A stretch of DNA of 64,000 nucleotides from Streptomyces hydrogenans (GTDB lineage Bacteria > Actinomycetota > Actinomycetes > Streptomycetales > Streptomycetaceae): the NCBI RefSeq assembly GCF_014656075.1, contig NZ_BNBS01000012.1, forward strand, positions 1 through 64,000. Reading direction: 5' to 3'. Shown here piece after piece: positions 1 through 8,194 of this stretch (position 1 is the stretch's first letter; each line of letters starts with the position of its first letter). The notes below the pieces were generated by a model. The model had not been told where the DNA came from. It saw only the letters and a list, made by a program, of their open reading frames with translations, and did not search any database. The translations under genes and the position numbers were made by a program.

Positions 1-828
1 GGGTTCGTCGAGGGCCTGGGCGACGGCGGGGACGACGGGCACGGGGAGCACGGTGCCGAGGGCGGCGAGGACGTCGAGGGCGCGGGCGCGGGGGTCGCCG
101 TAGCGGTCGGCGCGGGCGGCGCCGGTGGGCGGGAAGCGGGCGACGGCGCAGGGCCAGGAGGCGGGGACGAGTCCGCCGCCGGCCAGGTCGGCGAGGACGG
201 TGACGTCGTCGGGGCACATCTCGGCGGGGCTGAGGAGGACGGTGTCCCGGGGGTGGTGGAGGGTGTCGCGCCAGGTCTCGTCGCTGATGACGTGGAGGCC
301 TTCGGCGACGGCGGCCTCGCAGCTCTCGCGGACGAGTTCGGGCGGGGCGACGGTGGCGGTGGGGTCGTCGGCGACGGACAGCAGCAGGACGCGGGGATCG
401 CCGCCCTCGGCGCGGATCCGGCGGACGGTCTCCAGGAGGGCGTACGGGTCGGGGACGCCGCCCGCCTCGGGGGTGGTGGGCACGTGGTAGGCGGGCCGGC
501 CGAGGAGCCGGATCTGCGGGGTCCACCAGGCGGGGCAGGGGCGGGGCAGCAGCACGTCGCCGCCGTGGGCGGCGAGGAGGGCGAGGAGCAGGGCGGGGGC
601 GCCGGGGGCGACGAGGGCGTCCTCGGCGTGGCCGCGCAGGCCGCGCCGCCACCAGTAGCCGGCGGCGGCCTCGCGCAGGACGGGTCCGCCGCCGGGCGGT
701 TCGGGGTCGGTCCGGCCGGCGGCGGCCGCGGGGAGCGCGGCGAGCGCCGGGGTGCGGGTGCGGCCGCTCTCGGGCGCCGGGGGGCCGTAGCGCACCGGGC
801 CGCGGCCTTCCGGAGCCGTCTCCCGCAT
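1..828 (-). CDS. Aminotransferase class I/II-like protein, C-terminus outside window
   Basis: The frame is open from the window edge to an ATG at 828, preceded by GGAGGT at seven bases; 276 codons are visible. The protein resembles PLP-dependent fold-type I enzymes common in Streptomyces: a large-domain start with paired Trp residues (PCPAWWTP), a beta-strand ending in VISDETWRDT, which matches the Asp that contacts the PLP ring nitrogen, and a hydrophobic LLLSVADDPT strand. I find no lysine in the 276 visible residues, and the stretch where the Schiff-base Lys is expected reads ADLAGGGLVPASWP. It may be a non-catalytic family member. Substrate cannot be inferred. Family call moderate. Confidence 0.65.
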   Translation of the reverse strand, partial: MRETAPEGRGPVRYGPPAPESGRTRTPALAALPAAAAGRTDPEPPGGGPVLREAAAGYWWRRGLRGHAEDALVAPGAPALLLALLAAHGGDVLLPRPCPAWWTPQIRLLGRPAYHVPTTPEAGGVPDPYALLETVRRIRAEGGDPRVLLLSVADDPTATVAPPELVRESCEAAVAEGLHVISDETWRDTLHHPRDTVLLSPAEMCPDDVTVLADLAGGGLVPASWPCAVARFPPTGAARADRYGDPRARALDVLAALGTVLPVPVVPAVAQALDEP

Positions 829-911
829 GTCCCGTACCTCCTGAGCGCGCGGGGGCGCCGGGCACGGCGTCCCCGTGCCCTTTATAGGCGCTTGTGCCCG
901 CTGTCGCGCTT

Positions 912-2138
912 TTAAGTGACGATGACCGGGTGACGGACCACGGCGTCGAAGAGGTAGCCCTGGGTGTTGTGGACGGCCCGGTCCGGCTGGGTGTTCCCGG
1001 CCGCGTCGGTGGTGCGCGTGAGCAGGGTGGCGGGTCCGGGGCGTTCGGGCCGCCAGGGCAGCGACCAGCGGACCCAGGCGCCGCGCCGGGGGCCGTCGTG
1101 GAGGCGGGCGGGACGCCAGCTCGCGCCGCCGTCGGTGGAGACGTCGACGGCGCGGACGGGGGCGTACGCGGACCAGGCCCGGCCGGTGAGCCGGTGGACG
1201 CGGCCGGACTCCAGGGTGGCGCCGAAGGGGAGCTGGAGGCCGGACTTGAGGGTCTGCCGGGTGATCGGGGCGCTGCCGCCGGGCGGGTGCGCCTCGCCGA
1301 GGAGCCGGTACCAGTCGGTGGACCAGGGGCTGGTGAGCGGCCGGGTGGAGACCTCGATGTCGCCGAGCCACTTGATCGAGGCGATGCCGACCCATTTCGG
1401 GACGATGAGCCGGACGGGGTGCCCGTGGTCGTACGGGAGCGGCTCGCCGTTCATCTCGTACGCGAGGATCACGTCGTCCAGCGCCTTGGCGACCGGCAGC
1501 GGGCGGCGGACCCGGCCGTAGTCGGTGCCGCCGGAGACGTACGGGTCGTCCAGGCCGCGCGGGAGCAGGTCGACGGCGTCGCGGGCGAGTCCGGCGCGGC
1601 GCAGCACCTCGGCGAGGCGGACGCCGCGCCAGCGGGCGGCGCCGACGGCACCGAGGGTCCAGGCGGTGCCGGAGACGGCCTGGCCCTGCTGGGTGGTGTA
1701 GAGGCTGCGGGCGTTTCCGGCGCATTCGACGAGGGCCGTCCGGGTGACGGAGGGCAGGTCGCGGAGCTGTCCGTAGGTGAAGTGGACGGGGTCGCGGCCG
1801 TGCAGTCCGTCGCCCCAGAGGGTGAGCCGCCAGTCCCGCGCGTCGAGGACGGGGGTGGAGGTGTGGTTGCGGACGAAGAAGCGGTCGGCGGGGGTGAGGA
1901 AGCCGGTGTCGGCGAAGGCGTCGAAGCGGGCCTCGGCGTTGGTGCCGCGCACGGTGAAGTGCTCGGCGGGCAGCGGCTTGACGATGCCGGGGGCGGTCGG
2001 GGCCGCGGGGGTGGCGGAGCCGGCCCGGGCCTCCGCGGCGGCGGCCGGGGCGGCGGCGGCGGGGATCGCGGCGGCGGCCGGGGTGGCGGCGAGGGCCTTC
2101 AGGAGCGTTCGGCGGGCGGGCACGGCGGGATGCGGCAC
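912..2138 (-). CDS. Sulfite oxidase-family molybdopterin oxidoreductase, Tat-exported
   Basis: 408 residues from the GTG at 2138. RRTLLKALA at residues 9-17 followed by a long Ala-rich stretch is a twin-arginine signal, so a folded molybdoenzyme is exported. Cys139 in VECAGNARS is the expected molybdenum ligand of the sulfite oxidase fold; a C-terminal Ig-like dimerisation domain (VDVSTDGGASWRPARL) follows, as in SoxC/sulfite oxidase. The open frame extends to a GTG at 2240, but a TACGAT -10-like hexamer lies inside that extension and GAGGAG sits four bases before 2138, so I prefer the shorter start. No heme or partner subunit gene is adjacent. Oxidation of sulfite or another S/N-oxide substrate is the family role; the substrate here is unknown. 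Confidence 0.85.
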   Translation of the reverse strand: MPHPAVPARRTLLKALAATPAAAAIPAAAAPAAAAEARAGSATPAAPTAPGIVKPLPAEHFTVRGTNAEARFDAFADTGFLTPADRFFVRNHTSTPVLDARDWRLTLWGDGLHGRDPVHFTYGQLRDLPSVTRTALVECAGNARSLYTTQQGQAVSGTAWTLGAVGAARWRGVRLAEVLRRAGLARDAVDLLPRGLDDPYVSGGTDYGRVRRPLPVAKALDDVILAYEMNGEPLPYDHGHPVRLIVPKWVGIASIKWLGDIEVSTRPLTSPWSTDWYRLLGEAHPPGGSAPITRQTLKSGLQLPFGATLESGRVHRLTGRAWSAYAPVRAVDVSTDGGASWRPARLHDGPRRGAWVRWSLPWRPERPGPATLLTRTTDAAGNTQPDRAVHNTQGYLFDAVVRHPVIVT

Positions 2139-2606
2139 GGGACTCCTCGACACGGTCACGGGGTCGGTCCGCCGGACGGCGGCGGGCCGATCGTAGGGGC
2201 GCGCGGGGCGTCCGGCCCGGGATCGGGGGCGCCTGTTCACGAGGCTGTCACAGGAGGCGGGGCGTGGGGGCGAGGGGGTGCACGGCGCCGGTCCGACGGG
2301 GGCGGGCCCGGTGGCCGGGAGAAGGCGCGGCGGCCCGGTTCCCCCACGGTCCGGGCCGCCCCGCGGTACGCGCCCCCCGTCGCGCGTCCCCCCGCAGGAA
2401 AGATATAGAAGTCCTTTCTAGAAACCAACTTCAATCCGCAACCTTTCCGGAACGGCCCGTCGCCACCCTTCCGAACTCCCCTCCGGACACCACCCGTTCA
2501 GATGCCGCACCCCACCGCGCGAGTCCATATGACGAGACGCCAGTCTCACTATCCGGCGGAAGCCCCTACGGTGGAGACACGCACCCACACCGAGGGAGTC
2601 GGTTCC
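2139..2606. promoter_or_regulatory. Divergent intergenic region with inverted repeat operator candidate
   Basis: No convincing gene. The unusually AT-rich patch 2400-2440 contains GAAAG and CTTTC arms. At 2534-2547 a clear inverted repeat GAGAC-GCCA-GTCTC lies about 20 bases before a TACGGT -10-like hexamer (2567-2572) that would serve the methyltransferase gene. Its position is that of a repressor operator; the regulator is not identifiable here. Confidence 0.45.
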
Positions 2607-3440
2607 ATGACGCACGCCTCCGAGCGGTCCCAGGCCCACGAGACCGCCGTCTACACCCACGGCCACCACGAGTCGGTCCTCCGCTCGCACACCTGGCGCA
2701 CCGCCGCCAACTCCGCGGCCTACCTGCTGGACGCGCTGCGCCCCGGACTCGACGTCCTGGACGTCGGCTGCGGTCCCGGCACCATCACCGCCGACCTGGC
2801 CGCCCTGGTCGCCCCGGGCCGGGTCGTCGGCGTCGACGCCGCCGAGGACGTGCTGGACAAGGCGCGCGCGACGGCCGCCGAACGGGGCCTGGACGGCGTG
2901 GAGTTCCTGGTGGCGGACGTACACGCCCTGGACTTCCCCGACGACTCCTTCGACGTCGTCCACGCCCACCAGGTGCTCCAGCACGTGGGCGACCCGGTCC
3001 AGGCGCTGCGCGAGATGCGCCGCGTCTGCCGGCCGGGCGGCGTCGTCGCCGCCCGCGACAGCGACTACGGCGCCTTCACCTGGTACCCCGCGAGCCCCGT
3101 GCTGGACGACTGGCTGGACCTGTACCGCCGGGTGGCGCGGGCCAACGGCGGCGAACCGGACGCCGGGCGGCGGCTGTTCGCCTGGGCCCGGCAGGCCGGC
3201 TTCACCGACGTCACCGCCACCGCGACCGCCTGGTGCTTCGCCACCCCCGACGAACGGGCCTGGTGGAGCGGCCTGTGGGCGGACCGCACCACGGCCTCGT
3301 CCTACGCGGGCCTGGCCGTCGAGGGCGGCCACGCGACCCGCGCCGGACTGGAGGAGATCAGCGCGGCCTGGCGCGCGTGGGGCACCGCGGAGGACGCCTG
3401 GTTCATGGTCCCGCACGGCGAGATCCTGTGCCGGGTGTGA
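2607..3440 (+). CDS. Class I SAM-dependent methyltransferase
   Basis: 277 residues from ATG 2607, with GAGGGAG upstream at 2593-2599. Motif I DVLDVGCGPGT at residues 49-59 binds S-adenosylmethionine; the acidic end of beta2 (VVGVDAAED) and motif IV (FDVVHAHQVLQHV) follow, so this is a UbiE/COQ5-like class I methyltransferase of normal length. A longer frame to 2502 exists but lacks a ribosome site and would cover the promoter. It stands alone and converges on the DUF5107 gene. The acceptor molecule cannot be told from sequence. Confidence 0.85.
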   Translation: MTHASERSQAHETAVYTHGHHESVLRSHTWRTAANSAAYLLDALRPGLDVLDVGCGPGTITADLAALVAPGRVVGVDAAEDVLDKARATAAERGLDGVEFLVADVHALDFPDDSFDVVHAHQVLQHVGDPVQALREMRRVCRPGGVVAARDSDYGAFTWYPASPVLDDWLDLYRRVARANGGEPDAGRRLFAWARQAGFTDVTATATAWCFATPDERAWWSGLWADRTTASSYAGLAVEGGHATRAGLEEISAAWRAWGTAEDAWFMVPHGEILCRV

Positions 3441-3453
3441 CCCCGGCGCCCCC

Positions 3454-5415
3454 TCAGGGCCTCATCCGGAACTCGTAGGCGGCCGGCAGGGGTTCGTCGG
3501 TGAGCCGCGCCCACAGCTCGCCGAGGACCTCCGCGCCCTCGCGCAGGTCCGGCACCTCGAAGCCCGCGTCGAAGACGGCGCGGGCCTCGGCCGGGCGCCC
3601 CTCGGCGAGCAGGATCCGGGCGTCGAGGAGGCGGAAGGCGCCCCCGGCGCGCACCTCCTCCGGCAGCGCCCGCCACAGGGCGCGGGCCCGGTCGGTGCGG
3701 CCGGCCGCGAGCTGGGCCTCGACGGCCTCGCGGGTCAGCGCGGCGGCCGTCGTCACCGCGGCCGGGCCGTCGACGGCCCCGTCCAGTTCCGCGCACGCCT
3801 CGGCGAAGCGGTGGGCGGCCCGCTCCGGGTGCCCGTCCTCGCGGTCGGCGACGGCCAGGCAGTAGAGCAGCGGCCAGCGCACCGCCGCCCCGGCCAGGCC
3901 CCGCTCCCAGCTCCGTACGGCCTGCGCCCGGTCGCCGGCGTGCCACTGGGCGAGCCCGAGGTGGTACTCGGTGGCCGGGTCGGCCGGGGCCGTCTCCAGC
4001 ATGTCCCGCCAGGCCGGCGCGGTCTGCGGCGGGAACGGCACGTCGCCCTTGGCGGGCGGCGGCAGGACGCCGGTGCGCAGCAGGTCCCGCCAGGGCCGCT
4101 GGTCGGCTCCGAGGGTGGCCTCCGGGAAGGGGGTGCCGGGCAGGGCGAGGCCGGCCCGCAGGACCTCCAGGGCGCCCCAGCCGGAGCCCGCCGCGAGGAC
4201 CGCGTCCGGCTCCGGGTCGGTGTCGGCGGCCCACTCCCGCCAGTCGGCGAGCGCGGCGTCGACGGCGGTGCGGGGCAGGGCGAGGTCGAGGCTCCGCTCG
4301 GCCTCGGCGAGCGCGGCGGCCCCGTCGGTGCCGAGCGCGGCGCCCGGGTCGGCGGCCAGCGGCCCGTACGCCTCCAGCCAGCTCAGCTCCGACTCCGGGA
4401 CGAGTTCCAGGTGTTCGAGCTGGGTGCGGGCGAGTCCGGCCTGGATCTCGGCGTAGCCGTCGGTGCCCGGCGCGGTGAGCCACTCCTGCCAGCGGCGGCC
4501 GCCGGGGCCGGTGCCCCAGACGAAGAGCTTGCGGCCGCGCAGCGCGTCGGTCGAGGTCTGGACGAGACCGGTGCCGTCCTCGTCGAGGGCGGCGATCCAG
4601 CGGCGCCGGCCGTCCGGGACGTCGTAGAACCAGTCGGCCGCGTGGGTGCTGCGGCCGGGGCGGGAGCGGTCCGCGCCGTCCTCCCCCGCGGGCACCGGGA
4701 CCTTGCGCAGGCCGCGCTCGTAGCCGTGGTGCCAGGCGGTGTCGGCGGGGGCGAGGACCCGGCGGCGCTCGGGCACGGCGGTGTTGGACCACCAGTAGAC
4801 GGGTGCGGGCCGCTCGTGCGGATTGCGGATCCGGACGCCGACGAGGAGGAAGTCGGAGTCCTCGGGCAGCCAGAGGTCGACCTGGAAGGGCAGGTCGCGC
4901 AGCCGCTCCCACTCCCAGAGCCGGATCATCGGCGTGCCGTCGGGGGCGGGGACGGTCGCCGCGTGCAGCGGGGCGCAGGAGAGGGTGGTGTGGCCGGTGG
5001 CGCCGGTGTTCCACTCGATGCCGCCGGAGAACCAGGCGCCGTTGAGGGCGAAGGCGGCGGGCTGGAACACCGGGTTGCGGTAGACGAGTTCACGGCCGGT
5101 GGGCTTGTGGCGCAGCGAGTGGATCCGGCCGCCGAGGCCGGGCAGGACGGTGACCCGCAGCCGGTCGTTCTCCAGGACGAGCGCGTCGAGGGCGGTCTCC
5201 GGGCGCTCCCGGCCGTAGCCGTCGCGGACCGGTGCGGGCAGCAGGCTGCGCAGCGGCGCCCGGCCGATGCCGCGGGCCATCTCGCGCGGCAGCGCGGCCA
5301 GCTCCTCGGGGCCGAGGGCGTGCGCCGGTCCGGGGGTGCGCAGGGCGGGCAGCGGGTTGTCCGGGCCGAGCGGGGCCGCCGGGAGGGTGAGCACGGCACG
5401 TCGTACGGTCGTCAT
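3454..5415 (-). CDS. DUF5107 protein with C-terminal tetratricopeptide region
   Basis: 653 residues from ATG 5415 (a GTG five codons upstream is possible). The N-terminal two-thirds match the DUF5107 family, a beta-sandwich resembling carbohydrate-active domains (LPGLGGRIHSLRHKPTGREL, then FSGGIEWNTGATGHT). The C-terminal 200 residues are Ala/Leu-rich helical pairs of TPR type (TEYHLGLAQWHAGDRAQAVR, LLYCLAVADREDGHPERAAH). Members often sit with sugar ABC transporters; none is here. No signal peptide, so probably cytoplasmic. A role in sugar metabolism is only a family-level guess. Confidence 0.75.
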   Translation of the reverse strand: MTTVRRAVLTLPAAPLGPDNPLPALRTPGPAHALGPEELAALPREMARGIGRAPLRSLLPAPVRDGYGRERPETALDALVLENDRLRVTVLPGLGGRIHSLRHKPTGRELVYRNPVFQPAAFALNGAWFSGGIEWNTGATGHTTLSCAPLHAATVPAPDGTPMIRLWEWERLRDLPFQVDLWLPEDSDFLLVGVRIRNPHERPAPVYWWSNTAVPERRRVLAPADTAWHHGYERGLRKVPVPAGEDGADRSRPGRSTHAADWFYDVPDGRRRWIAALDEDGTGLVQTSTDALRGRKLFVWGTGPGGRRWQEWLTAPGTDGYAEIQAGLARTQLEHLELVPESELSWLEAYGPLAADPGAALGTDGAAALAEAERSLDLALPRTAVDAALADWREWAADTDPEPDAVLAAGSGWGALEVLRAGLALPGTPFPEATLGADQRPWRDLLRTGVLPPPAKGDVPFPPQTAPAWRDMLETAPADPATEYHLGLAQWHAGDRAQAVRSWERGLAGAAVRWPLLYCLAVADREDGHPERAAHRFAEACAELDGAVDGPAAVTTAAALTREAVEAQLAAGRTDRARALWRALPEEVRAGGAFRLLDARILLAEGRPAEARAVFDAGFEVPDLREGAEVLGELWARLTDEPLPAAYEFRMRP

Positions 5416-5572
5416 CCGCCCATGGAACACGCCGGGGCCCGCCCTGAACAGACCGCGTGACCTGGGCTTTGTGCGGCGTTTTATTGGCGCGCGCGGCGGC
5501 CGGTACCCGGCCTAGGGTGGAGGGTCGTCCGCCGTCGGGGCGGGCACCGGGAGCATCACGGGAGTACGAGAG

Positions 5573-5908
5573 ATGGGCACGCCACACACCTACCGGGTCA
5601 TCGTGCGGGGCACCTTCGACGGGTTGTCGCCCGAGAGCCGGGAGCGGCTGCTCGCCGAGGTGGAGGAGCACGGCCTGGCGGCCATGCGCTTCACCGAGGA
5701 GGGTTCGCTCACCTACGACCGGGCGCTGAAGCACTTCTCGTACCGGCTGGTCGTCACCTCGGACGCCGAGGACGGCGACGAGATGGCCGGGGCGCTCGCC
5801 GAGGAGCGGGTGGAGGCGGCGCTGGCCGCCCTCGGACACCGTCACACGCCGCTGAAGTCCACGGTGACCGACCTCGACACGATGAAGATCAACCGCAAGG
5901 GTCGGTGA
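5573..5908 (+). CDS. DUF6204 family small protein
   Basis: 111 residues, ATG 5573 preceded by GGGAGTACGAGAG. Begins GTPHTYRVIVRGTFDGL and ends DLDTMKINRKGR, the pattern of the DUF6204 family, common in Streptomyces and without known function; probably a small cytoplasmic alpha/beta protein. It is divergent from the DUF5107 gene and its 3' end overlaps the convergent acetyltransferase gene by 20 bases. Confidence 0.7.
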   Translation: MGTPHTYRVIVRGTFDGLSPESRERLLAEVEEHGLAAMRFTEEGSLTYDRALKHFSYRLVVTSDAEDGDEMAGALAEERVEAALAALGHRHTPLKSTVTDLDTMKINRKGR

Positions 5909-6434
5909 TCGCCCAGCGCTCGTGGTCCCGCCACGCCCCGTCGATGAGGAGCATCGCGGGCGAGAAGCCCTCCAGCCGGAAGCCGGCCCGGCGGACCAGG
6001 GCGCGCGAAGGGGCGTTGCCGGGCTGGATGTTGGCCTCCAGGCGGTGCAGTCCCATCGGGCCGAAGGCGTGCGCCAGGAGCAGGCCGAGCGCCTCCCCCA
6101 TCAGGCCGCGCCCGGCGGCGTGCGCGAAGGCGCCGTAGCCGAGGGCCCCGCTGCGGAAGGCGCCGTGCACGATGTTGTTGACGGTGAGGAACCCGGCGAG
6201 GGCGCCCGCCCGCTCCCGCTCGCACACGAGGAAGCCGGCCCGGGCCGGCTCCTCGATCAGCGCGCCCGCGTAGGCGGCGTAGTGCTCGGCCGTCCGGGGC
6301 GGGAACAGCCACGGCCGGTGCAGCGCGACGCTCTCCTCGGCCCGGGCGGTGAACTCCTCGGCGTCGTCGAGGGTGAAGGGCCGCAGGCCCACGCGGGGCC
6401 CGGCCGTGAGGCAGCGGTCGAGAGCGTCGGGCAT
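5889..6434 (-). CDS. GNAT N-acetyltransferase (RimJ/RimL-like)
   Basis: 181 residues from ATG 6434. Resembles acetyl-CoA-dependent ribosomal-protein or small-molecule acetyltransferases: RPFTLDDAEEFTARAEES at the N-terminus, LGYGAFAHAAGRGLMGEALGLLLAHAF as the beta4-alpha3 acetyl-CoA region, then RLEANIQPGNAPSRALVRRAGF, the typical NxxSxxxxxxxGF signature. Length is normal. It converges with the DUF6204 gene (20-base overlap). Substrate unknown. Confidence 0.85.
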   Translation of the reverse strand: MPDALDRCLTAGPRVGLRPFTLDDAEEFTARAEESVALHRPWLFPPRTAEHYAAYAGALIEEPARAGFLVCERERAGALAGFLTVNNIVHGAFRSGALGYGAFAHAAGRGLMGEALGLLLAHAFGPMGLHRLEANIQPGNAPSRALVRRAGFRLEGFSPAMLLIDGAWRDHERWAITDPCG

Positions 6435-6518
6435 GGGCCCAGGCTAACGCCGGGCGGGCGGCGGCGGGCGGCGTGCCGGGTACGGCTCCGGTGGCGTCCG
6501 GCGCCGCCCCGCCCGCGC

Positions 6519-6881
6519 TCAGCGGCGGGCGCTCGTCACCCGGACCGGGCAGGGCTCGCCCTTGCGCAGGACGCCGATCACCACCGTGGTGCGGCGGTCG
6601 AGGCCGGTGCCCGCGGACGGGTACTGGGTGCAGACCCGCCAGCGCGGGGGCCACAGGACCCGCCGGTCCCGGCCGCTCGCGTCGTGGACGTCCAGCCGGG
6701 TGCGGTGGTCCAGACGGGTGAAGACCCGCCACAGCCCGCCGCCCCGGAAGTCCGGCATCGGGGGCCACGCGCCGGCCTCCGCCCGCCGGGCCCGGCGGGT
6801 GTCGGGGTCACCGGACGCGCCGGCCGCCGCGGCGGTAAGGGCCAGCGCCGCGCCCGCCCCGATCAGGGTCCCGCGCTTCAC
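6519..6881 (-). CDS. Small secreted PASTA-like protein
   Basis: 120 residues. The N-terminus (MKRGTLIGAGAALALTAAAA) is a signal peptide. The remainder resembles a single PASTA-like unit seen in Streptomyces secreted proteins: LDVHDASGRDRRVLWPPRWRVCTQYPSAGT and TTVVIGVLRKGEPCP, with two Cys that could pair. PASTA units commonly bind cell-wall muropeptides. Its ATG overlaps the stop of the LapA-like gene by four bases, so the two are co-translated. Confidence 0.6.
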   Translation of the reverse strand: MKRGTLIGAGAALALTAAAAGASGDPDTRRARRAEAGAWPPMPDFRGGGLWRVFTRLDHRTRLDVHDASGRDRRVLWPPRWRVCTQYPSAGTGLDRRTTVVIGVLRKGEPCPVRVTSARR

Positions 6882-7129
6882 CGGCTCCTCCTCGGGCCCC
6901 TCCGGGCCGCGTACCAGCCGCAGAGCCCGCCCAGCAGGGCGGTGGCGAGGAGGGCCAGGTAGAGCGGCATCGTCACCTCGGGGATCAGCAGCCGGATCTT
7001 GACCTCGCGGGTGTTCTCGAAGATGAAGACGAGCAGGAGGACCGCGACGACCGCCATCCCGATCCGTCCGGGGGTGATGGCGCCGAACCTGTCACCCCGT
7101 TTCGTACCCACCGTGTCCTTGGGACTCAT
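6878..7129 (-). CDS. LapA-domain (DUF1049) membrane protein
   Basis: 83 residues with two transmembrane segments (IGMAVVAVLLLVFIFENT and LYLALLATALLGGLCGWYAA) separated by a short polar loop REVKIRLLIPEVTMP, the hallmark of the LapA/DUF1049 family. A basic tail (RRGPRRSR) should stay cytoplasmic. First gene of a two-gene operon with the PASTA-like secreted protein. Envelope role inferred only. Confidence 0.8.
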   Translation of the reverse strand: MSPKDTVGTKRGDRFGAITPGRIGMAVVAVLLLVFIFENTREVKIRLLIPEVTMPLYLALLATALLGGLCGWYAARRGPRRSR

Positions 7130-7229
7130 GCCCGCCCTTTCCTCCGTCGTCCGTCACGGGCGTACCCGTGGGACCAGAATGGGGGGACCGGCACGTCGAC
7201 GGGGCGGTGGACGGCTCCGTCCGGGTGAC

Positions 7230-7240
7230 TTGTCAGACAA
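7230..7240. promoter_or_regulatory. GntR operator candidate TTGTCAGACAA
   Basis: A perfect 5+1+5 palindrome, TTGTC-A-GACAA, placed between the divergent LapA and GntR genes and about 11 bases before a CTACGGT -10-like sequence. The same arms recur at the start of add (8201-8211). GntR-family proteins bind this class of short palindrome, so autoregulation is likely. Confidence 0.6.
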
Positions 7241-7297
7241 CCCGGGGCGGCTACGGTGGTGGCCGGACGAGCGGTCGGGACGGGAAGAGGAGGGGCC

Positions 7298-8059
7298 TTG
7301 ACGGTCAGCGGGCACCGGCGGCGACCGGTCGTGGCGCTCTACGAGCGGATCGCGGACGCCGTCCACGACGGCACCTACCCGCCCGGCTCCACGCTCCCCT
7401 CCGAGCCGAAGCTCGCCGCCGAGCTGGGCGTGAGCCGGCCCGCCCTGCGCGAGGCGCTGCTGCTCCTCCAGGAGGACGGGCTGCTGACCGTGCGGCGCGG
7501 GGTGGGGCGGACCGTGAACGCGCGCCCGCCGCGCCGCGGCTTCGAGCACGTGCAGCCGCTGGAGGAGCTGATCGGCGGCGGCACCGGCCCCCGCGTGCGG
7601 GCCCTGCTGCGCACCCTGGAGGAGCCCACCGACTTCACCACCCAGCACCTGCTGGCGCCCGCCCGCGCCGAGCTGCGGTTCTGGGAGTCGGTGCTGGTCG
7701 GCGAGGCCGGACCGGCCGCGCTCTGCCACGAGTGGGCGGCACCGGACGAGGTCCTGGACCGCGTCCACCCGGCCTTCGCCGCCGCGCTGCGGGCGGGCGC
7801 GTCCGCACCTTCGGACGGCCCCGCCGCCTCGATGCTCTCGGTCCTGCTCGACGCCTCCCGCGAGCTCGCCCTGCACGCCCACAGCGGGATCACCGCCACC
7901 CTCCTCGGACGGCGCCGCGGCGAGCAGCTGGGCCGCCCCGCGGACACCCCGGCGGTCCTGGTCACCCAGGTCGTCCGGGTCGGGGACAGCCCCGTCCTGG
8001 CCGCCAAGCACATGCTCCCGACCGGCGCGCCCGCCCTGCCGGTCCTCCAGTCCCACTGA
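7298..8059 (+). CDS. GntR family transcriptional regulator (FadR-type wHTH)
   Basis: 253 residues from TTG 7298, with AGGAGG just upstream; a longer frame to 7256 would run over the promoter. Residues about 5-75 form the GntR winged helix: ALYERIADAVHDGTYPPGST, LPSEPKLAAELGVSRPALRE, then LLLLQEDGLLTVRRGVGRTV. The C-terminal region has the layout of a UTRA-like ligand pocket (ALCHEWAAPDEV, ILVTQVVRVGDSP-like strand near the end). It precedes adenosine deaminase, and matching palindromes lie before its own gene and across the add start, so it probably controls add. The ligand may be a nucleoside; that is inference. Confidence 0.85.
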   Translation: MTVSGHRRRPVVALYERIADAVHDGTYPPGSTLPSEPKLAAELGVSRPALREALLLLQEDGLLTVRRGVGRTVNARPPRRGFEHVQPLEELIGGGTGPRVRALLRTLEEPTDFTTQHLLAPARAELRFWESVLVGEAGPAALCHEWAAPDEVLDRVHPAFAAALRAGASAPSDGPAASMLSVLLDASRELALHAHSGITATLLGRRRGEQLGRPADTPAVLVTQVVRVGDSPVLAAKHMLPTGAPALPVLQSH

Positions 8060-8103
8060 GCCCGCTCCCCCGGCGCCCCGCACCCCCGGCCGGCGGGCGG
8101 CGC

Positions 8104-8123
8104 GGGGGCCGGGCCCGGCCCCC
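8104..8123. terminator. GC palindrome downstream of GntR gene
   Basis: A perfect 20-base palindrome (GGGGGCCGGG and its mirror) 45 bases after the GntR stop, without a U tract. It may act as a terminator between the regulator and add. Confidence 0.4.
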
Positions 8124-8194
8124 GGAGTCGTACGGAATCGTTCTTCCGGCTTCCGTGCGTCCGCCGGGCGGCCGATGACGTACACTTCCCGGCC

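Noticed and set aside
2418..3416. 332-codon minus frame opposite the methyltransferase
   Set aside because: Codon bias and motif evidence lie on the plus strand; the minus product is low-complexity Gly/Val/Arg.
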